Source of the DNA: Bradyrhizobium iriomotense
GTDB lineage: Bacteria; Pseudomonadota; Alphaproteobacteria; Rhizobiales; Xanthobacteraceae
DNA length: 64,000 bases
Assembly (NCBI RefSeq): GCF_018130765.1
Contig: NZ_JAFCJZ010000004.1
Location: forward strand, 310,001 to 374,000
Direction: 5' to 3'
The first letter of the stretch is position 1. Each line of letters starts with the position of its first letter. Positions 17,204 to 28,466 of the stretch are shown in pieces. The notes beneath the pieces were generated by a model that was not told the DNA's origin, searched no databases, and saw nothing but the letters and a program-made list of their open reading frames with translations. Both the position numbers and the translations under genes were made by a program.

Positions 17204-18079
17204 ATGTCCAGGAAGCACCCGATCATCTCGATCACCGGCTCCTCCGGCGCCGGCACCACCTCGGTCAAGAAGACGTTCGAGCAGATATTTTTCCGCGAGA
17301 AGGTCAACGCCGCCTACATCGAAGGCGACGCCTTCCATCGCTATGACCGCGCCGAGATGCGCACGCAGATGGCGAAGGAAGCCGAGCGCGGCAACAAGCA
17401 CTTCAGTCATTTCAGCCCCGAGACCAACCTGTTCGAGGAGCTGGAGCGCGCCTTCCGCGACTATGGCGAGACCGGCACGGCGGTGACGCGGCACTACGTC
17501 CATGACGCCGAGGAATCCGCGCTGCATGGTGCGGCGCCCGGCACCTTCACCGAGTGGAAGCGGCTGCCGGAGAACTCCGACCTGCTGTTCTACGAGGGCC
17601 TGCACGGCGCGGTCGTCACCGACAAGGTCAATGTCGCGCGCTATGCCGATCTCAAGATCGGCGTCGTGCCCGTCATCAATCTCGAATGGATCCAGAAGCT
17701 GCATCGCGACCGCAGCGCGCGCGGCTATTCGACCGAGGCCGTCACCGACACCATCCTGCGGCGGATGCCCGATTACATCCACTACATCTGCCCGCAATTC
17801 ACCGAGACCGACATCAACTTCCAGCGCGTGCCGACGGTGGACACCTCCAATCCGTTCATCGCGCGCTGGATCCCGACGCCGGACGAATCGATGGTCGTGA
17901 TCCGCTTCAAGAACCCGCGCGGCATCGACTTCCCCTATCTGCTGTCGATGCTGCCGCAGAGCTGGATGTCGCGCGCGAATTCGATCGTGTGTCCCGGTGC
18001 GAAGCTTGATCTGGCGATGCAGCTGATCCTGACACCGCTGATCATGCAGCTGATCGAGCGCAAGCGCAGCCTGAAGTGA
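17204..18079 (+). CDS. cbbP: Phosphoribulokinase, bacterial class I
   Basis: The enzyme phosphorylates ribulose-5-phosphate to RuBP, the RuBisCO substrate. At 291 residues it has the length of the octameric proteobacterial type. The P-loop [14 protein letters not shown] is at residues 12-25, followed by [11 protein letters not shown] (catalytic Asp region) and [13 protein letters not shown]. Homologues of this class are activated by NADH. It lies 13 bases behind cbbF and 19 before cbbT. Confidence 0.95.
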   Translation: MSRKHPIISITGSSGAGTTSVKKTFEQIFFREKVNAAYIEGDAFHRYDRAEMRTQMAKEAERGNKHFSHFSPETNLFEELERAFRDYGETGTAVTRHYVHDAEESALHGAAPGTFTEWKRLPENSDLLFYEGLHGAVVTDKVNVARYADLKIGVVPVINLEWIQKLHRDRSARGYSTEAVTDTILRRMPDYIHYICPQFTETDINFQRVPTVDTSNPFIARWIPTPDESMVVIRFKNPRGIDFPYLLSMLPQSWMSRANSIVCPGAKLDLAMQLILTPLIMQLIERKRSLK

Positions 18080-18098
18080 ACAGGGAGAGAAGAATCCA

Positions 18099-20117
18099 AT
18101 GAACATCTCCGTCCACGCCGAAGCCGACCTCACGGCGGTCACGCACAACGATCTCGCCAATGCCGTCCGCTTCCTCGCGGTCGATGCCATCGAGACCTCG
18201 CAGTCCGGACACCCCGGCCTGCCCATGGGCATGGCCGATGTCGCAACCGTGCTGTTCTCGCGCTTCCTGAAATTCGACTCGGCTCATCCCAACTGGCCGG
18301 ACCGCGACCGCTTCGTGCTGTCGGCGGGCCACGGCTCGATGCTGCTCTATGCGCTGCTGCACCTCACCGGCGGCGATGTCAGCCTCGACGACATCAAGGC
18401 GTTCCGGCAGTGGGGTTCGAAGACGCCGGGGCACCCCGAATATGGTCACACGCCGGGCGTCGAGACCACGACGGGACCGCTGGGGCAGGGGATTGCCACT
18501 GCGGTCGGCATGGCGCTCGCCGAGCGCATGGCCAATGCGCGGCATGGCGATGGCCTCGTCGATCACTTCACCTATGTCATCGCCGGTGACGGCTGCCTGA
18601 TGGAGGGCCTCAGCCAGGAGGCGATCTCGCTTGCCGGCCATCTCGGGCTCGGCCGGCTGATCGTGCTGTTCGATGACAACGGCATCTCCATCGACGGTCC
18701 GACCTCGCTTGCAACGTCGGACGACCAGCTCGCGCGTTTCGCGGCTTCCGGCTGGTCGGTGCGCCGCGTCGACGGGCACGATCCCGAAGCCGTTGCACAG
18801 GCGATCGCGGAGGAGCGCGAGACCGCAAAGCCGTCGCTGATCGCCTGCCGCACCATCATCGGCTATGGCGCGCCTGATCGGCAGGGCACCGAGAAGGCGC
18901 ATGGCGCACCGCTCGGCACCGAACAGACGGCGGCGGCGCGCCGGACGCTCGGCTGGGACTATCAGCCCTTCGTGGTGCCTGTCACGATCCAGAAGGCGTG
19001 GCGGATGATCGGGCAGCGCGGGCAGGTCGATCGTCTCGCATGGCTTGATCGCTACGAAGACGCGACACCGGAGCAGCGCGACCTGTTCGTCGAGGGTAAG
19101 GCCGTCGCTCTGCCGGCCGCCTATGCGCTGGCCGCCGCGAAATTGCGCGAGCGCTTCGCCAGTGAGCGGCCGAAGCTCGCGACGCGGCAGGCCTCGCAAC
19201 AGGTGCTCGACGGCATCGCCGGGACGATTCCCGGCCTGGTCGGCGGCTCGGCGGACCTCACCCATTCGAACCTGACTCACGCCAAGGCGCAGGCGCCGGT
19301 CAAGAGCGGTGCGTTCGCCGGTGACTACATCCATTACGGCATTCGCGAGCACGGCATGGCGGCCGCGATGAACGGCCTCGCGCTGCATGGCGGCTTCATC
19401 CCGTATGGCGGCACGTTCCTCGCGTTCTCCGACTACAGCCGGCCCGCCATCCGTCTTGCGGCCTTGATGCGGCTGCGCGTCATCCATGTGATGACGCACG
19501 ACTCCATCGGTCTCGGCGAGGACGGTCCGACGCACCAGCCGGTCGAGCATCTAGCGGCGCTGCGCGTCATTCCCAACCTGCTGGTGTTCCGCCCCGCCGA
19601 CGCAGTGGAAACACTGGAAGCCTGGGATTGCGCGCTCGAAGCGGAGGATCGCCCCTCGGTGCTGTGCCTGTCGCGGCAGGCGCTGCCGACCTTCCGCAGC
19701 GATGCCCGCGGCAGGAACCGCGTTGCACGCGGCGCCTATCTCGTCGTCTCGCCGGATAGCGGCCGCGACGTGACGCTCATCGCAACCGGCTCGGAAGTGT
19801 CGATTGCACTGGAAGCCGCGCGCCTGCTCGCGACCGAGCACATTCGTGCGGCTGTGGTCTCCGCACCGTGCTTCGCGCTGTTCGAGGAGCAGCCGGACGA
19901 TTACCGCGCCTCCGTGCTCGGCACCGCGCCGCGCGTCGGCATCGAGGCGGCCGTGCAGGGCGACTGGTCGCGCTGGATCGGCACCGACGGTGAATTCGTC
20001 GGCATGCGCGGTTTTGGCGCCTCGGCGCCGGCGCCGGTGCTGTACCGCGAATTCGGCATCACACCGCAAAGCATTGCGGAAGCGGCCCGCCGGGCGATTG
20101 CCCGCAAGAGCCAATAA
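18099..20117 (+). CDS. cbbT: Transketolase
   Basis: The 672-residue thiamine-diphosphate enzyme moves two-carbon units between sugar phosphates in the regeneration phase. Visible marks are [21 protein letters not shown], the ThDP motif [13 protein letters not shown] ending in NGISIDG, the Glu of [18 protein letters not shown], and the central [27 protein letters not shown] site precedes the ATG. The stop codon overlaps the ribosome site of cbbA. Confidence 0.95.
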   Translation: MNISVHAEADLTAVTHNDLANAVRFLAVDAIETSQSGHPGLPMGMADVATVLFSRFLKFDSAHPNWPDRDRFVLSAGHGSMLLYALLHLTGGDVSLDDIKAFRQWGSKTPGHPEYGHTPGVETTTGPLGQGIATAVGMALAERMANARHGDGLVDHFTYVIAGDGCLMEGLSQEAISLAGHLGLGRLIVLFDDNGISIDGPTSLATSDDQLARFAASGWSVRRVDGHDPEAVAQAIAEERETAKPSLIACRTIIGYGAPDRQGTEKAHGAPLGTEQTAAARRTLGWDYQPFVVPVTIQKAWRMIGQRGQVDRLAWLDRYEDATPEQRDLFVEGKAVALPAAYALAAAKLRERFASERPKLATRQASQQVLDGIAGTIPGLVGGSADLTHSNLTHAKAQAPVKSGAFAGDYIHYGIREHGMAAAMNGLALHGGFIPYGGTFLAFSDYSRPAIRLAALMRLRVIHVMTHDSIGLGEDGPTHQPVEHLAALRVIPNLLVFRPADAVETLEAWDCALEAEDRPSVLCLSRQALPTFRSDARGRNRVARGAYLVVSPDSGRDVTLIATGSEVSIALEAARLLATEHIRAAVVSAPCFALFEEQPDDYRASVLGTAPRVGIEAAVQGDWSRWIGTDGEFVGMRGFGASAPAPVLYREFGITPQSIAEAARRAIARKSQ

Positions 20118-20129
20118 GGAGGACGACCC

Positions 20130-21215
20130 TTGGCACGTATCACCCTTCGCCAACTGCTCGATCACGCCGCAAGCCACGGTTACGCCGTGCCGGCGTTCAA
20201 CATCAACAACATGGAGCAGGGCATCGCGATCATGCAGGCGGCGGCCGAGGTCGACGCGCCTGTCATCATCCAGGCCTCGCGCGGCGCGCGCAGCTATGCC
20301 GGCGATCTCATGCTCTCGCACATGATCGACGCGCTGGAGCGAACCTATCCGGACATTCCGCTCTGCATGCATCAGGACCACGGCAATGACGAAGCGACCT
20401 GCGCCTCCGCCATCGCCCATGGTTTCACCTCGGTGATGATGGACGGCTCGCTCAAGGCCGACGCCAAGACCGCCGCCGATTATGACTACAATGTCGCGAT
20501 CACGCGCCGCGTTGTCGATCTCGCCCATTGGGTCGGCGCATCCGTCGAAGGTGAGCTCGGTGTGCTCGGCTCCCTGGAGCATGGCGGTGGCGAACAGGAG
20601 GATGGTCATGGCGTCGAGGGCAAGGTCAGCCACGACCAGCTGCTGACCGATCCCGACCAGGCCGTCGATTTCGTCCGCGCCACGAAAGTCGATGCGCTGG
20701 CGATCGCGATGGGCACCTCGCATGGCGCCTACAAGTTCAGCCGCAAGCCTGACGGCGACATCCTGGCGATGCGGGTGGTCGAGGAGATCCATCGCCGGCT
20801 GCCGAATACGCATCTCGTCATGCACGGTTCCTCCTCGGTGCCGCAGCCGCTTCAGGACATGTTCAACCAGTTCGGCGGCGAGATGCCGCAGACCTGGGGT
20901 GTGCCGGTCGAAGAAATTGTCCGGGGCATCAAGAGTGGGGTGCGCAAGGTCAATATCGACACCGACTGCCGTCTCGCGATGACCGCCGTGTTCCGGAAAG
21001 TGGCGGCGCAGGCACGCTCCGAGTTCGATCCGCGCAAATTCCTCAAGCCCGCGATGGACGCGATGCGAGAGCTTTGCCGCGAGCGGTTCGAGCAGTTCGG
21101 TACCGCCGGCCATGCCAGCAAGATCAAGGTGGTCCCGATGAGCGAGATGGCGCGGCGCTATCGCGCCGGCGAGCTCGATCCGCGCATCGATGCCCGCGAG
21201 TCCGTGGCGGCCTAG
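20130..21215 (+). CDS. cbbA: Fructose-bisphosphate aldolase class II, TTG start
   Basis: The 361-residue zinc-dependent aldolase condenses dihydroxyacetone phosphate with glyceraldehyde-3-phosphate (and erythrose-4-phosphate). Metal and substrate residues lie in [58 protein letters not shown] and [11 protein letters not shown]. The start codon is TTG, fixed by a strong AAGGAGG 7 bases upstream that overlaps the cbbT stop. Homologues begin with the same [14 protein letters not shown]. Confidence 0.95.
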   Translation: MARITLRQLLDHAASHGYAVPAFNINNMEQGIAIMQAAAEVDAPVIIQASRGARSYAGDLMLSHMIDALERTYPDIPLCMHQDHGNDEATCASAIAHGFTSVMMDGSLKADAKTAADYDYNVAITRRVVDLAHWVGASVEGELGVLGSLEHGGGEQEDGHGVEGKVSHDQLLTDPDQAVDFVRATKVDALAIAMGTSHGAYKFSRKPDGDILAMRVVEEIHRRLPNTHLVMHGSSSVPQPLQDMFNQFGGEMPQTWGVPVEEIVRGIKSGVRKVNIDTDCRLAMTAVFRKVAAQARSEFDPRKFLKPAMDAMRELCRERFEQFGTAGHASKIKVVPMSEMARRYRAGELDPRIDARESVAA

Positions 21216-22715
<1,500 letters not shown>

Positions 22716-22726
22716 GGAGAGTCAAC

Positions 22727-23134
22727 ATGAAGATAACCCAGGGCTGCTTCTCGTATCTGCCCGATCTGACGGACGACCAGATCACCAAGCAGGTGCAGTA
22801 TTGCCTCGCCAATGGCTGGGCGGTGAACATCGAATTCACCGACGACCCGCATCCCCGCAACACCTATTGGGAGATGTGGGGCCTGCCGATGTTCGACCTC
22901 CAGGACGCCGCCGGCGTGATGATGGAGCTCGCCGAATGCCGCCGGGTGTACGGCGACCGCTACATCCGCATCAGCGGCTTCGATTCCAGTCATGGCTGGG
23001 AGTCGGTGCGGATCTCCTTCCTCGTCAACCGGCCGCCGCAGGAAGCGGAATTCGAGCTGGTGCGGCAGGAAGCGGCCGGACGCGCGGTCCGCTACACCAC
23101 GGTGCGAAAGCCGGCCGCGCACGCCGCTCAATAG
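22727..23134 (+). CDS. cbbS: RuBisCO small subunit, form IC
   Basis: The 135-residue subunit caps the L8 core. It starts MKITQGCFSYLPDLTDDQI and carries the usual NTYWEMWGLPMFD block. The C-terminal extension after residue 105 (QEAEFELVRQEAAGRAVRYT) is the beta-hairpin characteristic of red-type small subunits. GAGGAGAG lies before the ATG, 11 bases after cbbL. Confidence 0.96.
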   Translation: MKITQGCFSYLPDLTDDQITKQVQYCLANGWAVNIEFTDDPHPRNTYWEMWGLPMFDLQDAAGVMMELAECRRVYGDRYIRISGFDSSHGWESVRISFLVNRPPQEAEFELVRQEAAGRAVRYTTVRKPAAHAAQ

Positions 23135-23230
23135 CCATTCTCCCTCCGCGCGGAGCTCTCCCTGCTCCGTATCCTTGGCGGACCACTGCTTCGCCGCTCC
23201 CCGCGGCGAAGCTCTTTCTTCGAGGTGCCG

Positions 23231-24166
23231 ATGCTCGATGTCCCCCATGCCACGACGACCGAACGGAGCGAGACCCAATTCGATCTCCGCAAGGAGGCTG
23301 AAGCGGCCGGGATCACCGATACGCTGCAACAACTCGACCAGGAGCTGATCGGGCTCAAACCGGTGAAGAATCGCGTGCGCCAGATCGCCTCGCTGCTGCT
23401 GATCGAGCGCATCCGGCAGCGCGCAGGTCTTGCCGCCGCGCCACCGACGCTGCACATGTCGTTCACGGGAAACCCCGGGACCGGGAAGACTACCGTAGCG
23501 CTCCGCATGGCCAAGATTCTGCACGGGCTCGGGTTCGTGCGGCGCGGGCAGGTGATCTCGGTGACGCGCGACGATCTCGTTGGCCAGTATATTGGCCACA
23601 CCGCGCCGAAGACGAAGGAGATCCTGAAGAAGGCGATGGGCGGCGTGCTGTTCATCGACGAGGCCTATTATCTGCATCGTCCCGACAACGAGCGCGACTA
23701 CGGCCAGGAATCGATCGAGATCCTGCTCCAGGTGATGGAAAACCAGCGCGAGGACCTCGTCGTGATCCTCGCCGGCTATGGCGAACGGATGACGAGCTTC
23801 TTCGCCTCCAATCCCGGCTTCCGCTCGCGCATCGCGCACCACATCGAATTTCCTGATTATGCAGAGGCCGAGCTGCTCGTCATTGCCGAGCTGATGCTGA
23901 AGGAGCGCGGCTATCGATTCTCGGCAGCGGCACGCGAGGCGTTCGAGAAATACATCGCCTTGCGCCGGACCCAGCCGTTCTTCTCCAACGCCCGCTCGAT
24001 CCGCAACGCGGTGGATCGCATCCGTCTGCGGCAGGCCGATCGCCTGGTGTCCGATCTCAACCGGATGCTCGATGTCGCCGACCTCGAAACCATCGATCCG
24101 GCGGATGTCCTTGCAAGCCGCGTCTTTAGCGGTGGTCCGGTTACGGAAAGGAGCCTGAAGGCATGA
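23231..24166 (+). CDS. cbbX: Red-type RuBisCO activase CbbX
   Basis: This AAA+ ATPase pulls the C-terminus of red-type CbbL to release inhibitory sugar phosphates. Walker A is [15 protein letters not shown], the pore loop YIGHTAPKT, Walker [13 protein letters not shown], and sensor/arginine finger [11 protein letters not shown]. At 311 residues it has the standard length. ATG 23231 has GAGG 5 bases upstream; an in-frame GTG two codons earlier is possible. It overlaps cbbE by 4 bases. Confidence 0.95.
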   Translation: MLDVPHATTTERSETQFDLRKEAEAAGITDTLQQLDQELIGLKPVKNRVRQIASLLLIERIRQRAGLAAAPPTLHMSFTGNPGTGKTTVALRMAKILHGLGFVRRGQVISVTRDDLVGQYIGHTAPKTKEILKKAMGGVLFIDEAYYLHRPDNERDYGQESIEILLQVMENQREDLVVILAGYGERMTSFFASNPGFRSRIAHHIEFPDYAEAELLVIAELMLKERGYRFSAAAREAFEKYIALRRTQPFFSNARSIRNAVDRIRLRQADRLVSDLNRMLDVADLETIDPADVLASRVFSGGPVTERSLKA

Positions 24167-24900
24167 CCAGCGAGATCCTTATTGCGCCCTCGATCCTGGC
24201 CGCAGACTTCGCGCGTCTCGGCGAGGAGATCGCGGCCATCGATGCGGCCGGCGCCGACTGGATCCATTGCGACGTGATGGACGGACATTTCGTCCCGAAC
24301 ATCAGCTTTGGTGCCGACGTCATCAAGGCGATCCGGCCGGTGACGAAGAAGGTCTTCGACGTGCATCTGATGATCGCGCCGGTCGATCCCTATCTCGAGG
24401 CGTTCGCGAAGGCCGGGGCGGATGTCATCACAGTCCATGCCGAGGCGGGCGCTCATCTCGACCGCTCGCTCCAGGCGATCCGCGCGCTCGGCAAGAAGGC
24501 CGGCGTCAGCCTCTGCCCCTCGACACCCGAGAGCACGATCGAATATGTGCTCGATCGTCTCGATCTCGTGCTGGTGATGACGGTCAATCCGGGTTTCGGC
24601 GGCCAGGCCTTCCTCGAATCTCAGCTCGAAAAGATCCGGCGCATTCGAGGCATGATCGGCGACCGGCCGATCCGGCTCGAGGTCGATGGCGGCATTACGC
24701 GAGACAATGCGGCAGCGGTTGCCGCCGCCGGCGTCGATACGCTGGTGGCGGGCTCCGCCGTCTTTCGCGGCAAGAGCAGTGCCGACTATGCCGCCAATAT
24801 CGCTGCCATTCGCATCGCCGCCGAAGCCGGCCGGGTTCCCAAGCTGCAACATAGTTCCGCGCAGCCGATGCGCGTGGGCGAAGGAGGTCGCGTCCGGTAG
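24163..24900 (+). CDS. cbbE: Ribulose-phosphate 3-epimerase
   Basis: The TIM-barrel epimerase turns xylulose-5-phosphate into ribulose-5-phosphate for CbbP. Motifs are [35 protein letters not shown] (metal ligands), [16 protein letters not shown] and [11 protein letters not shown] (catalytic Asp). The 245 residues include a C-terminal tail of about 15 beyond the usual end. It is the last cbb gene, coupled to cbbX by the ATGA overlap. Confidence 0.95.
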   Translation: MTSEILIAPSILAADFARLGEEIAAIDAAGADWIHCDVMDGHFVPNISFGADVIKAIRPVTKKVFDVHLMIAPVDPYLEAFAKAGADVITVHAEAGAHLDRSLQAIRALGKKAGVSLCPSTPESTIEYVLDRLDLVLVMTVNPGFGGQAFLESQLEKIRRIRGMIGDRPIRLEVDGGITRDNAAAVAAAGVDTLVAGSAVFRGKSSADYAANIAAIRIAAEAGRVPKLQHSSAQPMRVGEGGRVR

Positions 24901-25171
24901 ACTACGGGAGGCACAAGCATCGAAAGCTTCGCCGTTCCGGTTGTCCCAAGGCGTGGCACTTTGCTCCGGGCTTCTACGGGGATGCTGGACAAAACCGATT
25001 GGCTCTTTCAGGTCGGGGTAACCAACGTGCCTGAGGCGAAAATTCGATTAACGCCCGAGCAACGCTAAGCGTCGCAAGCTGCCGCCTAGAAATGCGAGAG
25101 TGCGCGGGGATGTGGATCGAGGACATTCGCAAACATGGGGCCTGCGCGCAGCGCGGAGCGACGGCGTGAGC

Positions 25172-25395
25172 ATGCATCGCCTGTTCGCCGAGCAGCTTCG
25201 CTGCGCCACAGACGCAAGCGGACGAGTCGACGTGGTCAAGCTCGGCGAGCTCGTCAGCGCGGCCTATGCGGCAAGCGAGCGCGACCGCCAGCGAATGGTC
25301 GACGCACGCGCGCACACGCACAATGAGGTCGAGCAAGATCTGCTGCGGACCCAGGAGTTCCTCGATACTATCGTCGAAAACATCCCGATCGCGTG
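25172..25395 (+). pseudogene. N-terminal part of the GGDEF/EAL protein, cut off by a frameshift
   Basis: This frame encodes a helical N-terminus (MHRLFAEQLRCATDASGRVD onward) and the first PAS strand, ending DLLRTQEFLDTIVENIPIA. The expected continuation (VFAKCAKDSRYILLNRAGE) is in the next frame, entered by re-reading the G at 25393. A single-base deletion, real or a sequencing error, therefore separates it from the catalytic part at 25393-27021. GTG 25166 is an alternative start. Confidence 0.7.
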
Positions 25396-27021
25396 TTCGC
25401 GAAATGCGCGAAGGATTCGCGCTACATCCTGCTCAACCGCGCCGGCGAGAGCTATTATGGCATGCCGCGCGAACAGATGCTCGGCCGGACACCCGACGAG
25501 ATCTTTCCGGCCGACGTCGCCCGCATCGTCAACGAGCAGGATCGTCGAGTCGTTGCCAGCGGCCTGCCGATGTTCCTCGAGGAGCACCTGCTCGAAATAG
25601 GCGTCAAGGGTCACGACCGCGTCGTCAATTCACGTAAAATGCTGATCACGAATGGCGCCGGCGATCCGCAATATCTGGTTGGCGTGATCGAGGACGTCAC
25701 CGAGCGCGTCACCACCCGGGAACGCATCAGCCATCTCGCATATCACGACGCGCTGACCGACCTGCCGAACCGCAGCGCCTTCAACGCGGCGCTGGACGAA
25801 CGGCTGGAGCGGGCGCAGGAGGCCTCGACCAGTTTTGCGGTGCTCAGCCTCGATCTCGACCGCTTCAAGGAGGTCAACGACGTCTTCGGACACCCGGTCG
25901 GGGACATGCTGATGCGGGCGGCGTCCGATCGTCTTGCCGCGGAAGCCGATGGCGCCTTCGTCGCCCGCATCGGCGGCGACGAGTTCATGATCCTGATGCC
26001 GGACAACGTCCGCCGTGAGGACGTGCTGACGCTCGCCGAGCGGCTGGTGGAGGTGATCGGCAAGGAACTCGAGATCGACGACTATCTCTCCCATGTGGGC
26101 GTCAGCGTCGGCGTCGCCGTCTATCCCGATGACGGCGTGGATGCCGCGACACTGCTGGCCAATGCCGATTCCGCGCTCTATCGCGCCAAGCGCGTGGGGC
26201 GGGGCAGGGTTTGCTTCTTCGAATCCGAGATGGACCAGGAACTGCGCGACCGCAGGCTGTTGCAGCACGATCTGCGGCAGGCGCTGGAGCAGAACCAGTT
26301 CCTGGTCTACTTCCAGCCGCAGGCGCGGATGGAGGGCGAGGTCATCGGCTTCGAGGCGCTGCTGCGCTGGAATCACCCGACGCGGGGCTTCGTGCCGCCG
26401 GACGAGTTCATTCCTCTTGCCGAGGAGAACGGGCTGATCGTCGAGATCGGCGAATGGGTGCTGCGCGAGGCCTGCCGCGAGGCGGCGTCCTGGCCGCGGC
26501 CGTTACAGGTTGCGGTCAATTTGTCGCCGGTCCAGTTCCAGGCCGGTGACCTCGAACGCTCGATCGACCAGATCCTGCTGGAGACGGGGCTTTCACCGAC
26601 GCGGCTCGAGGTCGAGATCACCGAGGGCGTACTGATCGGAGATTTCACCCGCGCGCTCAACCTGCTGCGGCGGCTGAAGGCGCTCGGCATCCGTATCGCG
26701 ATGGACGATTTCGGCACCGGGTACTCCTCGCTGTCCTATCTGCAGTCGTTTCCGTTCGACAAGATCAAGATCGACCGCAGCTTCATCTCCAATCTCGAGG
26801 CGACGCCGCAATCGGCAGAGATCGTCCGCGCGGTCCTGAGCCTTGCGCATGCGCTGAAGATTCCGGTCGTCGCCGAAGGGGTGGAGACGGAAGCGCAGCG
26901 TGCATTCCTGGCGCGCGAGGCCTGCGAGGAGATGCAGGGCTACCTCGTCGGCCGGCCCGAGCTGATCGAGCGCTATCTCGACCTGGTGGGCGTGACCGTG
27001 GAGCGCCGCCTCTATGCCTAG
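25393..27021 (+). CDS. PAS-GGDEF-EAL cyclic-di-GMP protein (separated from its N-terminus)
   Basis: The 542-residue frame holds most of a PAS domain (KDSRYILLNRAGESYYGMPR to YLVGVIEDVTERVT), a GGDEF domain with intact RIGGDEFMIL near residue 193, and an EAL domain with GFEALLRW, DDFGTGYSSL and VVAEGVET. Both active-site signatures are intact, so the protein could make and degrade c-di-GMP. The apparent start (GTG 25393) lies inside the PAS domain and has no ribosome site; the true N-terminus is in another frame at 25172-25395. If the frameshift is genuine, expression depends on internal initiation. Confidence 0.8.
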   Translation: MFAKCAKDSRYILLNRAGESYYGMPREQMLGRTPDEIFPADVARIVNEQDRRVVASGLPMFLEEHLLEIGVKGHDRVVNSRKMLITNGAGDPQYLVGVIEDVTERVTTRERISHLAYHDALTDLPNRSAFNAALDERLERAQEASTSFAVLSLDLDRFKEVNDVFGHPVGDMLMRAASDRLAAEADGAFVARIGGDEFMILMPDNVRREDVLTLAERLVEVIGKELEIDDYLSHVGVSVGVAVYPDDGVDAATLLANADSALYRAKRVGRGRVCFFESEMDQELRDRRLLQHDLRQALEQNQFLVYFQPQARMEGEVIGFEALLRWNHPTRGFVPPDEFIPLAEENGLIVEIGEWVLREACREAASWPRPLQVAVNLSPVQFQAGDLERSIDQILLETGLSPTRLEVEITEGVLIGDFTRALNLLRRLKALGIRIAMDDFGTGYSSLSYLQSFPFDKIKIDRSFISNLEATPQSAEIVRAVLSLAHALKIPVVAEGVETEAQRAFLAREACEEMQGYLVGRPELIERYLDLVGVTVERRLYA

Positions 27022-27190
27022 CGCATGGGACGGGAGTTCCACGCCGACGTTTGGAACTAAAATTCTTACCCGAGCTTCTCGAAATTAACTGAGTTCAGGC
27101 GCGTTGTGCACGCAGCAAATGTTTTGCATAAACGCCATCGGCCTGACGTAAATTAGGGCAATAAGCCCAGTGAATGCGAGGGAGGGTCTC

Positions 27191-27403
27191 ATGGAGAACG
27201 TACGTCGCTACCGGGCGCTGGCGTCCCTCTGTCGTCAGCAGGCCGCCTACAGGCCGCTTCAAAACTGGGAGCTGCTCGGTCAGGCCGAACATTTCGAACA
27301 TCTCGCGGAAGTCGAGCTCAAGGCGCATTTCGACGCGTGCAATGCGCAACGCGACGAGGACGCCATTGTCGCCAAAGCATGGGAGACCCCCGCCGCGGCG
27401 TGA
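27191..27403 (+). CDS. 70-residue small protein, paralogue of the gene at 14603
   Basis: It starts MENVRRYRALASLCRQQAAY and is clearly related to the protein at 14603-14812 over about 45 residues. A strong AGGGAGGG precedes the ATG by 4 bases. The longer in-frame start (GTG 27170) is less likely. All-helical, soluble, function unknown. Confidence 0.65.
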   Translation: MENVRRYRALASLCRQQAAYRPLQNWELLGQAEHFEHLAEVELKAHFDACNAQRDEDAIVAKAWETPAAA

Positions 27404-27422
27404 GAGCGTTGGGCCGCCTTCG

Positions 27423-28259
27423 CTAATGCGACATCAGCGTCGGGATCGTCATGGCCTCCAGCATGGCGCGGGTAACGCCACCGAGAAAGCGTTCCTGTAA
27501 TCGCGAATGGCCGTAGCCGCCCATGACCAGGAGGTCGAGGTTCTCGTCGGCCGCCAGCGACAGGATGGTCGGCTGAATGTCGGATCGGGCGGCTGACAGG
27601 CCGACGGTGCGGGTCGACAGGCCCCGCCGGCCGAGATGCCTTGCCAGATTGCTTGCCGATACTTCGCCCGGGACCGCGTCGGCCTCGTTGATCGTGATGA
27701 TCACGATCCCTTCGGCGCGCGCCAGGAATGGCGCTGCGTCGCGCATCGCGCGGGCGGCGACGCGGCTGCCGTCCCAGCAGATGCCGATCCGCCTCGCCTT
27801 GAAGGCGCCACGGAAGGTGTACGGCAGGAACAGTACCGGGCCGCCGGCCTGGAACAGGATTTCGCCGGGCACGTCGTTGTCGAATGAACCCTGCGCCGGA
27901 TCGGGCTGGAGCACGATGCTGAGATCGTGCAGCCGCGCCATCGCGCCGAGCGAGCCGGCTGCATCGGCAGGGATCGCGCCGAGCGGGTGACAGGTGTAGG
28001 AAATGCTGGCGTTCGCCGCTTCGCTTTTGAACACCTCGAGCGCAGCCTCGGCCCGTTCCACCGCGCGCTCGCGTTCCAGCTCGAATACGGCCGCCATGGC
28101 GGCACCGCCGTCCATGACGTAGGCTGCGCTGCTCGCGACATAGCCGACCGCGACCGCGTCGAGATGGGCGTTGAGATGCGCCGCGAGCGAGATCGAGCCG
28201 TCGATCACGGCACGCATCGGCCGCTCGGTCGGGATGTGGACGAGAATGTCTTTGTACAT
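27423..28259 (-). CDS. Universal stress protein with two UspA domains
   Basis: The 278-residue protein carries two UspA-like domains. The first begins MYKDILVHIPTERPMRAV, and the second has RRIGICWDGSRVAARAMRDA and the nucleotide-binding-like end LVMGGYGHSRLQERFLGGVTR. The start is fixed by GGAGG 7 bases before ATG 28259. A FixK/FNR-type box is centred 67 bases upstream, so low-oxygen control is likely, as for many USP genes in rhizobia. It ends close to the small gene at 27191-27403, convergent with it. Confidence 0.85.
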   Translation of the reverse strand: MYKDILVHIPTERPMRAVIDGSISLAAHLNAHLDAVAVGYVASSAAYVMDGGAAMAAVFELERERAVERAEAALEVFKSEAANASISYTCHPLGAIPADAAGSLGAMARLHDLSIVLQPDPAQGSFDNDVPGEILFQAGGPVLFLPYTFRGAFKARRIGICWDGSRVAARAMRDAAPFLARAEGIVIITINEADAVPGEVSASNLARHLGRRGLSTRTVGLSAARSDIQPTILSLAADENLDLLVMGGYGHSRLQERFLGGVTRAMLEAMTIPTLMSH

Positions 28260-28319
28260 GGCGCGCCTCCGATCGACATCGTTGATAGAAGCAGTCTTCC
28301 ACTGCGCCGAGGGGCAGCC

Positions 28320-28333
28320 TTGAGCTGCATCAA
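28320..28333 (-). promoter_or_regulatory. FixK/FNR-type box upstream of the universal stress protein
   Basis: TTGATGCAGCTCAA (minus strand) fits the TTGA-N6-TCAA consensus exactly. Its centre is 67 bases before the start codon, which would leave a leader of about 27 bases if the site is at -40.5. Confidence 0.6.
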
Positions 28334-28466
28334 ATGTGCAGCCCCGATCTTGGACGGCCGGCCGCAGCACCTTTGCCAAGATTTAATCGCGTGGACGGAA
28401 CGCCGTAAGGTAGCGACGGCCATGTTGGGTGCAAGGCGACACCTGACCCAACATGGACATTTCGAC

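Noticed and set aside
28383-28466. GGAAC at 28397 before degP as an EcfG promoter
   Set aside because: At 17 bases the downstream triplet is GCC, so the -10 element is absent.
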